From Alphaproteobacteria bacterium (GTDB taxonomy: Bacteria > Pseudomonadota > Alphaproteobacteria > Caulobacterales > Maricaulaceae), in the NCBI GenBank assembly GCA_030428405.1, contig JAUIEH010000006.1, forward strand, positions 1 to 21,677: a stretch of 21,677 nt of DNA, written 5' to 3'. The number at the start of each line of letters is the position of its first letter. Positions within the stretch are counted from its first letter, which is position 1. Made by a program: the position numbers and the translations under genes. A model generated the notes under the pieces. That model was not told where the DNA came from. It made no database searches and worked only from the letters and a program-made list of their open reading frames with translations. Below are positions 1 to 7,588 of this stretch, in pieces.

Positions 1-1939
1 CGGCGAGCAGATAGCGCGTTTCCCCGCTCTGGCGCGTGCCGAGCATGTCGCCTGGACCGCGCAGCCGCCAATCCTCCTCGGCGAGAAAGAAGCCGTCCTC
101 GCTGTCGCGCATGGCTTCGAGCCGCGCCTTGGCCGTATCCGAAAGCGGCGCCCGGTAGAGAAGCACGCAGGAGGATTTCTTCTCGCCGCGTCCGACACGG
201 CCGCGCAGCTGATGCAGTTGCGCCAGGCCGAAGCGTTCGGCGTGTTCGATGATCATCACCGTCGCATCGGGCGCATCGACGCCGACTTCGACCACCGTCG
301 TTGCGACGAGCACGTCCATCTCGCCAACGCGAAAGGCTTCAGCGCGGGCCTCTTTCTCGGCGGCGGACAAGCGGCCGTGCAGAATGCCGACGCGTGCTTC
401 GCCAAACAAAGCCGCAAGCGCGCGCCAGCGTTCTTCAGCAGCGGCGAGATCGCTTTTGTCGGATTCCTCGACCAGCGGGCAGACCCAGTAAACCCGGTCG
501 CCGCGCTCGATCGCGCGCCCGACGCCCTGCATGACCTCATCGAGCCGGTCGGAGGAAACCACGCGCGTGTCGATGGGCGAGCGGCCGGGCGGTTTTTCGT
601 CCAGCCGCGAGACGTCCAGATCGCCATAAGAGGCGAGCGTCAAAGTGCGCGGGATCGGCGTGGCCGTCATCACAAGGAGGTCCGGCCGGCGCGCCTTGGC
701 GGCGAGCTTGACCCGGTCGCCGACGCCGAAGCGGTGCTGCTCATCGATGATGATGAGCCCAAGATCGGCGAACTCGACATCGTCCTGGAACAGAGCATGA
801 GTGCCGCACACCACATCGATGTCGCCCGCAGCCAGTTCGGCGAGCAGCTTTCTGCGCGGCGCGCCTTTGTCGCGCCCGGTCAGCGCGCTGACGCGCATGC
901 CGGCGGCTTCCAGGAGCGGGGACAGCGTGCGCACATGCTGGCGCGCGAGAATTTCGGTCGGCGCCATGAGAGCGGCCTGAATGCCGGCTTCTTTGGCGCG
1001 CGCGCACGCCAGCGCTGCGACGAAAGTCTTGCCGGCGCCGACATCGCCTTGAAGCAGACGCGCCATGCGCAGACCGGAGGCCATGTCGTCTGAGATTTCC
1101 TGAAACGCACGCTTTTGCGCGCCCGTCGGCGCGTAAAGCGAGGCGGCGAGCACTTTGCGCACGATGGCGCCGTCGCCTCTATTCTCTCGTCCCGCCAGAG
1201 CGCGGCGCTGCTCGCGCACCAGCGCCAGGGTCAATTGGTCGGCGAGCAATTCGTCATAGGCCAGACGTTTGCGCGCCGGCGCATGGGCCGATAAATCCTC
1301 CGCCGCGTGCGGGGCGTGCAGCGCGGCGATCGCTTCGGTCCAGCTCGGCCAGGCGTTTTTCTGCATGACGCCGGGATCGTTCCATTCACCCAGGCTCGAC
1401 AGCTCGGACGCCTCCACGCGCTCCAATGCGCCTGAAATCGCCTTGCGCAAGGTCTTGGGCGCCAGACCCGCCGTGAGCGGATAGACGGGCTCGAATTCCG
1501 GCATCTCGTCGGCTTGTGCGGGGTCGAGCACATAATCCGGGTGGAGAATTTGTATTTCGCCGCTGAAGCGCTCCACACGACCGCTGACGAGACGGCGCGC
1601 GCCCTCCGGCGCCAGTCTGCGCAGATAATCGGCGCGCGCGTGAAACCAGGCGAGCGTCAGATAGCCGGTGTCGTCGCGCGCGCGGATGCGATAGGGGCGG
1701 CGGGGGTTTTGCGGCGGAGCGTGGCTTTCAATGACGACGTCGAAGGTCGCGATGACGCCGTCATCGGCATTGGCGGCGCCCGGCCGCGCGCTGCGGTCGA
1801 CGACGCCGCTTGGGCGGTGAAACAAAAGGTCGCGGACGAACGGACCCGACAATTTCTCAATCAGCGCAGCGATTTTCGGGCCGACGCCGTCGAGCGACGT
1901 GACCGATTGGAACAAGGGATTGAGAATCTCCGGGCGCAC
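1..1939 (-). CDS. recG: ATP-dependent DNA helicase RecG (3' end cut off by window edge)
   Basis: RecG remodels stalled replication forks and Holliday junctions. The minus frame is open from 1939 to the left edge, giving about 646 residues; full-length family members have about 690-700, so roughly the last 50 residues lie outside. The N-terminal wedge/OB region begins RPEILNPLFQSVTSLDGVGP, the usual RecG opening. Walker A is GDVGAGKT (about residues 298-305), the DEQH box with HRFGVG follows at about 399-402, and then come TATPIPRTL and the helicase motif QLHQLRGRVGRG near the left edge. The start is GTG at 1939, the only standard start after the in-frame stop at 1979-1981; no strong Shine-Dalgarno is visible, so the start is less certain than the gene. 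It is divergent from sdhE-mfd, a common alphaproteobacterial arrangement. No frameshift was seen. Confidence 0.95.
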   Translation of the reverse strand, partial: MRPEILNPLFQSVTSLDGVGPKIAALIEKLSGPFVRDLLFHRPSGVVDRSARPGAANADDGVIATFDVVIESHAPPQNPRRPYRIRARDDTGYLTLAWFHARADYLRRLAPEGARRLVSGRVERFSGEIQILHPDYVLDPAQADEMPEFEPVYPLTAGLAPKTLRKAISGALERVEASELSSLGEWNDPGVMQKNAWPSWTEAIAALHAPHAAEDLSAHAPARKRLAYDELLADQLTLALVREQRRALAGRENRGDGAIVRKVLAASLYAPTGAQKRAFQEISDDMASGLRMARLLQGDVGAGKTFVAALACARAKEAGIQAALMAPTEILARQHVRTLSPLLEAAGMRVSALTGRDKGAPRRKLLAELAAGDIDVVCGTHALFQDDVEFADLGLIIIDEQHRFGVGDRVKLAAKARRPDLLVMTATPIPRTLTLASYGDLDVSRLDEKPPGRSPIDTRVVSSDRLDEVMQGVGRAIERGDRVYWVCPLVEESDKSDLAAAEERWRALAALFGEARVGILHGRLSAAEKEARAEAFRVGEMDVLVATTVVEVGVDAPDATVMIIEHAERFGLAQLHQLRGRVGRGEKKSSCVLLYRAPLSDTAKARLEAMRDSEDGFFLAEEDWRLRGPGDMLGTRQSGETRYLLA

Positions 1940-2033
1940 GGACGGCAGAATGAAACGCTGCGGCGGCGCGCACCAGCGTCAGCGAGAAATTGTCCCGAGA
2001 CCGTTTTGATGTACGCGCTCAGGGTTTTGGGGG

Positions 2034-2062
2034 CTGACGTGCGGTGTTGCAGCGCCTATATC
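2034..2062 (+). promoter_or_regulatory. candidate sigma-70 promoter for sdhE-mfd
   Basis: The sequence has a -35-like CTGACG at 2034-2039, a 17-base spacer, and a -10-like TATATC at 2057-2062. Each hexamer matches 4 of 6 consensus bases. Transcription would start near 2069, about 20 bases before the sdhE start codon. The position in the recG/sdhE divergent gap supports it, but it is a pattern match only. Confidence 0.45.
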
Positions 2063-2088
2063 CGCGCCTCTGCGGGAAAGGTGGTTAC

Positions 2089-2379
2089 ATGGCGGATGAT
2101 CGCGCCACGCGGCTGAAGCGGCTGCGATTCAGAGCCTGGCGGCGCGGCTTCAAGGAAGCTGATCTGATCCTCGGCGGCTTTGCGGATCTGCATCTTGAAA
2201 CGCTGCCCGACAGTGCGCTCGACGAGTTTGAAGCGCTGCTCGCCCAGCCCGATCAGGACATTTACGACTGGCTGTTGGGCCGCGCGGACGTGCCGCCGGA
2301 ATTCGACAACGATCTGTTCGCCAGATTGCGCGCGCTTGATTTCGTCGCCGCGCACATCGCCGAAAACGCCGCCAGCTGA
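2089..2379 (+). CDS. sdhE: FAD assembly factor SdhE (succinate dehydrogenase assembly factor 2 family)
   Basis: Small 96-residue protein of the SdhE/Sdh5 (DUF339) family, which promotes covalent attachment of FAD to the flavoprotein subunit of succinate dehydrogenase in the cytoplasm. The family signature is visible as RAWRRGFKEADLILG near residues 14-28; it contains the RG-x-x-E motif that contacts the flavoprotein. It is followed by the typical helical body with LDEFEALLAQPDQDIYDWL, and the length is normal. I start at ATG 2089 because a GGGAAAGG-type ribosome binding site lies just upstream (about 2074-2083); the longer frame starting at 2044 would begin before the likely -10 element. It is followed after 20 bases by mfd, so the two are probably cotranscribed. 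Confidence 0.9.
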   Translation: MADDRATRLKRLRFRAWRRGFKEADLILGGFADLHLETLPDSALDEFEALLAQPDQDIYDWLLGRADVPPEFDNDLFARLRALDFVAAHIAENAAS

Positions 2380-2399
2380 GCCGGACCGTCAACACGCGC

Positions 2400-5300
2400 A
2401 TGCTCGAAGAACTCAAACGCATCGCTGAAGCGCCGGGCTTTCTCGCGCTTGACCGCGCGCCGGAAGGCTTTGACGCGCTGGTCGCCGCCCAAACCGCCCA
2501 GCGACGCGCCGGCGCAACCGTGTTTATCGCGCGTGACGACCGGCGTGCGGAAGCGACCGCCGGCGCTGCGCGCTTCTTTGCGCCCGAGCTTGAAATCGTC
2601 TCGCTGCCGGCCTGGGACTGTCAGCCCTATGACCGCATCAGCCCGAGCCCGAGCGTGGCGGCCGCGCGCACACAGGCGCTGGCGCGGCTGGCTGCGCGCG
2701 ACAAGGCCGGCGAAGACCGCCCCGTTCTGGTCGTCACCACGGTCGCGGCCGCTTTGCAGCGGGCTGCGCCGCGCGACGTGCTTGCGGCTGACGGCTTCAT
2801 TGCGCGGGTAGGCGAGGATTCCTCGTTCGACGCGCTGACGCATTATCTCGCGCGCAACGGCTATGTCCGCGTCACCCAGGTGGCTGAGCCCGGCGACTAC
2901 GCCTTGCGCGGCGGCGTCGCTGATATCTGGCCGCCGGGCTATGACGACCCGATCCGCCTCGACTTCTTCGGCGACACGCTGGAGAAGGCGCGCATCTTCG
3001 CCCCCGACACACAAAAATCCGTCGGCGAACGAAGCGAAGCGCGATTGGCGCCGGTGAGCGAGTGTCCGCTTGACGCCGACTCGATCGCCCGCTTCCGGCG
3101 CGGTTTTGTGGCCGCGTTCGGCGCGGTTACGGATTCCGATCCCGTCTATGAAGCGGTCTCCGCAGGCGCGCGCGCGCACGGCTTGGAGCATTGGCTGCCA
3201 TTGTTCCATGAGCGCCTGGAGAGCGTGTTCGACTATGTCGGCGCAGACGCGCTCTTCTTCCTCGACCATCTCGCCGAACGCGCGGTTGAGGAGCGTCTGG
3301 AAAGCATCGCGGATTATTACGCCGCGCGCCGTGACGCCGCCGAGATGGATCAGGGCTCATTATCAGCGCTGGCCTATCGCGCGTTGGAGCCTGACAAGCT
3401 TTATCTCAGCGAAGCCGAGTGGACGGCGGGTCTGATGGCGGCCAGGCGGCGCGCCTTTTCCACCGTCGCTGAAACGGCCGATGAGCGCGCCGTCATCGAT
3501 CTGGGCGCGCGGCCGGGGCGCGACTTTGCGCCCGAGCGTCAGAGCGAAAGCGCCAATGTCTTCGACGCCGCCGCCAGCCACATCAAAGCGCTGAGCCAGA
3601 CAGGCAAGCGCGTCGTTCTGGCGTGCTGGACGGAAGGTTCGCGCGAGCGCACGGCGGGCGTTTTGGCCGATCACGGCGTTGGCGAAATGACCATGATCGA
3701 GGACTGGTCGGGCCTGTCCTCGCTCGCCAAGAACGCCGCCGCCGGCGCCGTGCTCGCACTCGAGCGCGGCATTGAGACCGATGATTTCGCGATCATCTCC
3801 GAGCAGGACATTCTCGGCGACCGGCTCGCGCGGCCGCGTAAAAAGCGCCGCGCCGCAAACTTCATCGCCGAAGCTTCAGCCCTCTCGCCGAGCGATCTGG
3901 TCGTGCATGTCGATCACGGCATTGGCCGCTATCTCGGCCTCAAGACGCTGGAAGTGCAGGGCGCTGCGCATGATTGTCTCGAGATTGAATATGCAGGCGG
4001 CACGCGTCTCTTCCTGCCGGTGGAAAATATCGAGCTTTTGTCGCGCTACGGCGCGGACTCTGCGACGGCGCAGCTCGACAAGCTTGGCGGCGTCGCCTGG
4101 CAGTCGCGCAAGGCCAAGGCCAAGCAGCGCCTGCGCGACCTTGCTGAAAAGCTTATCGCGATCGCGGCTGCGCGCGCGGTGCGCGAGACCGAGCCGATCA
4201 TTGCGCCGAGCGGCGCCTTTCAGGAGTTTTGTGCGCGCTTTCCCTATGTCGAAACGGACGATCAGCTCTCCGCCATCGACGATGTCCTGACCGATATCGG
4301 CTCCGGCAAGCCGATGGACCGCCTGATTTGCGGCGATGTCGGGTTCGGCAAGACCGAGGTCGCGCTGCGCGCCGCCTTCGCCGCGGCGATCGAGGGGCGT
4401 CAGGTCGCGCTGGTCTGTCCGACGACCTTGCTCGCGCGCCAGCATTTCAAGACGTTCTCGGAACGGATGAAAGGCTGGCCGATCAATGTGCGCATGCTTT
4501 CGCGTCTGGCCAGCGCCAAGGACGCCGCGGAGACCCGCGAAGCGCTCGCCAATGGCCGCTGCGAGGTCGTCATCGGCACCCACGCGGTCCTCGCCAAGAC
4601 GGTCAACTTCAAGGACCTGGCGCTGCTTATCATCGACGAGGAGCAGCATTTCGGCGTTCGGCATAAAGAGCGTCTCAAAGAGCTGAAATCGAGCGTACAG
4701 GTGCTGACGCTGACGGCGACGCCGATCCCGCGCACCTTGCAGATGTCGCTCGCGGGCATTCGCGAATTGTCGATCATCGCAACCCCGCCGGTCGACCGTC
4801 TCGCCGTGCGCACTTTCGTAACGCCGATGGACCCGGTCACCGTGCGAGAGGCGTTGTTGCGCGAGCGCTATCGCGGCGGGCAGAGCTTTTATGTCGCGCC
4901 GCGCATCAAGGATTTGCCGGAAGCCGAAGAATTCCTGCGCGAGCGCGTGCCTGAAGTGAGCTATGTCGTCGCGCACGGACAAATGTCGCCGTCCCAGCTC
5001 GAAGACGTGATGAACGCCTTCTATGATGGGCGATACGACGTATTGCTCTCCACACCGATCGTGGAATCCGGTCTCGACATTCCGACCGCCAACACGCTGA
5101 TCGTGCATCGCTCGGACATGTTCGGCCTGTCACAACTTTATCAGCTGCGCGGCCGGGTCGGGCGCTCCAAGACGCGCGCTTATGCTTATCTGACCATTCC
5201 CGCGAACTGGAACATCACGCCTTCGGCCAAGCGCCGTCTGGAAGTGCTGCAATCGCTCGACACGCTCGGCGCAGGCTTCACGCTGGCGAGCCACGACCTC

Positions 5301-5912
5301 GACATGCGCGGCGGCGGCAATCTTCTGGGTGAAGAACAATCCGGCCATATCCGCGATGTCGGCGTGGAGCTGTTTCATCACATGCTGGAGGAAGCCGTCG
5401 CCTCTCTGCGCGACCTGCCCGACGCCCAGCGCGACGGCGACTGGTCGCCGCAGATCAATGTCGGCGTGACGGCGCTCATTCCGGAAGATTACGTGCCCGA
5501 CCTCGATCTGCGCCTTGCGCTCTACCGGCGTGCGGGCGCGCTGGAGACGGATGCGGAGCGGGAAGGCTTCGCGGCCGAGCTGATCGATCGCTTCGGCGCA
5601 TTGCCGTCTGAGGCCGCGAACTTCCTGAAGATCGTCGAGATCAAGGCTTTGTGCCGCGCCACCGGCGTCGCCAAGATTGACGCGGGGCCCAAAGGCGGCG
5701 TGCTGACATTCCGAGAAAACGCCGTCAGCGATCCGACGCCTTTGATCGAGCTGATGGCCCGCAAGCCGTCACGCTATAAGCTGCGTCCGGATGAAACCGT
5801 GCTCGCGAAAGGCGCCTGGGACGATCCCCATGAGCGCATCGCCGGCGCACTCGCGGCCCTGCGCGAGGTCAAAGAGGCGATTGCGGCGCCGAGCGCGTCT
5901 GCGCCTGCCTGA
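2400..5912 (+). CDS. mfd: transcription-repair coupling factor Mfd
   Basis: 1170-residue SF2 DNA translocase that removes RNA polymerase stalled at lesions and recruits UvrA. The domain order is complete. It has an N-terminal UvrB-like module with WDCQPYDRISPSP (about residues 76-88), and an RNA-polymerase-interacting CarD-like domain from about 498 with DLVVHVDHGIGRYLG. The helicase has Walker A GDVGFGKT (645-652), DEEQH (746-750), TATPIPRT, ESGLDIPTANT and QLYQLRGRVGRSKTRAYAYL. A C-terminal D7 module runs from about residue 1000. The length matches the family (about 1150 in E. coli). The start at ATG 2400 has no obvious strong ribosome binding site. It is 20 bases behind sdhE and converges on the popA-like gene with a 17-base gap in which I see no terminator. 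Confidence 0.97.
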   Translation: MLEELKRIAEAPGFLALDRAPEGFDALVAAQTAQRRAGATVFIARDDRRAEATAGAARFFAPELEIVSLPAWDCQPYDRISPSPSVAAARTQALARLAARDKAGEDRPVLVVTTVAAALQRAAPRDVLAADGFIARVGEDSSFDALTHYLARNGYVRVTQVAEPGDYALRGGVADIWPPGYDDPIRLDFFGDTLEKARIFAPDTQKSVGERSEARLAPVSECPLDADSIARFRRGFVAAFGAVTDSDPVYEAVSAGARAHGLEHWLPLFHERLESVFDYVGADALFFLDHLAERAVEERLESIADYYAARRDAAEMDQGSLSALAYRALEPDKLYLSEAEWTAGLMAARRRAFSTVAETADERAVIDLGARPGRDFAPERQSESANVFDAAASHIKALSQTGKRVVLACWTEGSRERTAGVLADHGVGEMTMIEDWSGLSSLAKNAAAGAVLALERGIETDDFAIISEQDILGDRLARPRKKRRAANFIAEASALSPSDLVVHVDHGIGRYLGLKTLEVQGAAHDCLEIEYAGGTRLFLPVENIELLSRYGADSATAQLDKLGGVAWQSRKAKAKQRLRDLAEKLIAIAAARAVRETEPIIAPSGAFQEFCARFPYVETDDQLSAIDDVLTDIGSGKPMDRLICGDVGFGKTEVALRAAFAAAIEGRQVALVCPTTLLARQHFKTFSERMKGWPINVRMLSRLASAKDAAETREALANGRCEVVIGTHAVLAKTVNFKDLALLIIDEEQHFGVRHKERLKELKSSVQVLTLTATPIPRTLQMSLAGIRELSIIATPPVDRLAVRTFVTPMDPVTVREALLRERYRGGQSFYVAPRIKDLPEAEEFLRERVPEVSYVVAHGQMSPSQLEDVMNAFYDGRYDVLLSTPIVESGLDIPTANTLIVHRSDMFGLSQLYQLRGRVGRSKTRAYAYLTIPANWNITPSAKRRLEVLQSLDTLGAGFTLASHDLDMRGGGNLLGEEQSGHIRDVGVELFHHMLEEAVASLRDLPDAQRDGDWSPQINVGVTALIPEDYVPDLDLRLALYRRAGALETDAEREGFAAELIDRFGALPSEAANFLKIVEIKALCRATGVAKIDAGPKGGVLTFRENAVSDPTPLIELMARKPSRYKLRPDETVLAKGAWDDPHERIAGALAALREVKEAIAAPSASAPA

Positions 5913-5929
5913 ACAGGAACGCGGTGATT

Positions 5930-7279
5930 TCAGCTCGCCTGAGCGTGCGCGCGAAACTCGTCCATGAGACGTGAGAGAAAGCGCGAACCGAGTTCTGACG
6001 GTTCCAACTCGGCGACGACGCTTTCCATCTTCACCTGGAACGGGTCTTCGAAGTCATCGCCTTCGAAGGCGGTGCACTCGCCGACGGATTCCAGACGCTT
6101 GGCTGCGGCCTTCGCAGCGCCATAGGGCGCGCCCGGCATCGCGACGGCGAACAACGAACCCTGAACGCGCGCAGCAAGGTCTTCAGCGCGGACGAGATGG
6201 CGCACCATGCCGCCGATCTGACGCATCGTGTCCTCACGCGTCGGGCGGGAAATCGACTGCGGCGTCGCGACCCGCACGAGAATGAGCGAGAGGGGACGCG
6301 AGACCGCGCGTGCGCGTCGGGCCATCGTATCGAGATGGTCGACGAAGAATTGCGCGGTCGCGAGTCCGGTCGTGATGTCGACGACGTCGTCACTTGGGTC
6401 ATGACCTCGCGCGCGCGAGAAAGCGGCTTTGACGGCATCGCGCCGGCGGCGTTCGCGCGCCAGCGACAATACGCGACGGGCCAGCTCATCTGGCGATGCG
6501 TCATGCGGCAAGAGATCGCTCGCGCCGCGTTCAAAGGCTTCATCGATGGGCTTGAAGCGCTCAATATCCGTCATCAGAACGACGGGCAGATGATAAAGCC
6601 GGGTGTTGCGCTTCAGGCCGCCGCAAATGGTGAAGGCGGGTTCGGTCGCATCGATTGCGTTGAGGACGACAGCGTCGAAGTCGCGCTCATGCAGGAAATC
6701 AAACGCGCTGAAGGTGGAAAAACACGCCGTGACGCGCGCGTCGCAGTCGGCCAACCCGCGTTGCAGCGCGAGATAGCGCGGCGTCGGCTCGCCGACATAA
6801 AGAATTTGCGGCGCATCAAATGTGTGCTCATCGACGCCGAGATCAACGTCGACATTGCGCGCGGCCAGCGTCTGTGCGCGCAGGCGCGTTTCGTCTTCCA
6901 TCACCGTGACGCGCAGAACGAGCTGGATGCGCGCTGCGATCTGAGCGGGATGGGCGGGCGCGCGCAGGACGGCGTCAAAATGCTCGGCGAACGGACGAAC
7001 TACGGCGTCCGGCGGCAAGATCACCACGACGCTCAACAAGCGCGGGCGCGCAGCCAGGCGCATCGCGCGGGCAAGACCGGCGGCCGCTTCCGCATCGCGG
7101 TCGGTCGCATCTATGAGGGCGGCATCGACCGGCTGGCTCGCCGCCATCGCGCAAGCGTCTCTGTCGCCCGAGGCGATGACGGTTGATACGCCAAGTTCTT
7201 CCAGACGCGCGGCGAGCGCGCCGGACGTCGAGGGACGTTCGGCGACCACCAAGACACGGGCTGTAAACGCGGTCGCCAC
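5930..7279 (-). CDS. popA: PopA-like c-di-GMP effector (Rec-Rec-degenerate GGDEF)
   Basis: About 449 residues. Two receiver-like domains (about 6-120 and 145-270) precede a GGDEF-fold domain (about 295-445). In Rec1 the acidic pair is reduced to AE (13-14), but Asp57 in ALID sits at the phospho-acceptor position. Rec2 has Asn in place of that Asp (VVLNAID). The GGDEF core has the family skeleton DITTGLATAQFF, but the catalytic motif reads QGSLF (373-377), so no cyclase activity is expected. The inhibitory-site motif RAED (364-367) is intact and lies exactly five residues before it. This is the architecture of Caulobacter PopA, which binds c-di-GMP at its I-site and helps deliver CtrA for degradation at the cell pole. 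Function here is inferred from architecture; a generic PleD paralogue is the alternative. I prefer GTG 7279 to TTG 7294 because GGGGGA lies seven bases before the GTG. Confidence 0.72.
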   Translation of the reverse strand: MATAFTARVLVVAERPSTSGALAARLEELGVSTVIASGDRDACAMAASQPVDAALIDATDRDAEAAAGLARAMRLAARPRLLSVVVILPPDAVVRPFAEHFDAVLRAPAHPAQIAARIQLVLRVTVMEDETRLRAQTLAARNVDVDLGVDEHTFDAPQILYVGEPTPRYLALQRGLADCDARVTACFSTFSAFDFLHERDFDAVVLNAIDATEPAFTICGGLKRNTRLYHLPVVLMTDIERFKPIDEAFERGASDLLPHDASPDELARRVLSLARERRRRDAVKAAFSRARGHDPSDDVVDITTGLATAQFFVDHLDTMARRARAVSRPLSLILVRVATPQSISRPTREDTMRQIGGMVRHLVRAEDLAARVQGSLFAVAMPGAPYGAAKAAAKRLESVGECTAFEGDDFEDPFQVKMESVVAELEPSELGSRFLSRLMDEFRAHAQAS

Positions 7280-7292
7280 GTTCGGATCCCCC
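7280..7292 (-). promoter_or_regulatory. ribosome binding site that decides the popA start
   Basis: On the minus strand GGGGGA is followed by seven bases and then GTG at 7279. The alternative TTG at 7292-7294 overlaps this purine run and would itself have no ribosome binding site, so the GTG is favoured. Confidence 0.5.
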
Positions 7293-7415
7293 AAAATTCA
7301 GCTCGCGGTCCGAATCCGACCGCAAGACTAGCAACCGCCCCCGCGGCGAAGCCATATGCCAGCTAAACTATCTGTTCATGACCGGTTCAGCGCGGGCGCG
7401 TCACAGTTAATGCAA

Positions 7416-7520
7416 GTTCGATGCGCACCCATCCCGTCCCTCGCAAGCGTATCGAACCCGCGCCTTTCCAGGCGCCGTTCAAAGGCGCGCCGGTTCCATG
7501 AACCGGCGCGTCTTCTTTTT
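7416..7520 (+). ncRNA. candidate small RNA with C-rich loop and intrinsic terminator
   Basis: The gene-free stretch 7280-7588 lies between the popA start and the 3' end of the M48 protease gene, both on the minus strand. On the plus strand it carries three consecutive structures. Hairpin 1 is 7416-7426 paired with 7447-7457 (11 bp, one G-U), enclosing a 20-base C-rich loop at 7427-7446. Hairpin 2 is 7459-7467 paired with 7481-7489 (9 bp). The third is a perfect terminator stem with a U-rich tail. No plausible protein gene precedes the terminator on this strand. The 5' end is unknown: I found no convincing promoter, though transcription may begin somewhere in 7370-7415. The design resembles C-rich-loop sRNAs of alphaproteobacteria such as Caulobacter GsrN, but homology is not established. 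The 78-codon frame spanning 7356-7592 runs through the terminator and resembles nothing I know, so I do not call it a gene. Confidence 0.5.
7486..7520 (+). terminator. intrinsic terminator of the candidate small RNA
   Basis: Perfect 11-bp stem, 7486-7496 with 7500-7510, a three-base loop CAT and the tail TCTTCTTTTT at 7511-7520. On the minus strand the stem is not followed by a U tract, so it terminates plus-strand transcription rather than the converging M48 protease gene. Confidence 0.82.
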
Positions 7521-7588
7521 AACGCATATAAAACAAAGCTTTATGACGTTAACCCTCTGGCGGTGTCGGCGCAGCGGCGACGGGAACC

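Noticed and set aside
2262..3269. A 335-codon minus-strand frame across sdhE and mfd
   Set aside because: It overlaps two confident genes on the other strand and has no recognisable motif.
3876..5108. A 410-codon open frame on the minus strand inside mfd
   Set aside because: It lies fully antisense to Mfd motifs that are intact. Its product is Arg/His/Asp-rich with no recognisable domain, typical of shadow frames in GC-rich DNA.
6197..7186. A 329-codon plus-strand frame opposite the PopA-like gene
   Set aside because: The minus strand carries recognisable receiver and GGDEF-fold sequence; this frame has none.
7519..7552. AT-rich inverted repeat TTAACG ... CGTTAA after the orphan terminator
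   Set aside because: Only six paired bases plus an imperfect extension, spacing wrong for a CtrA site (TTAA-N7-TTAA), and no U tail for an M48 terminator on the minus strand.
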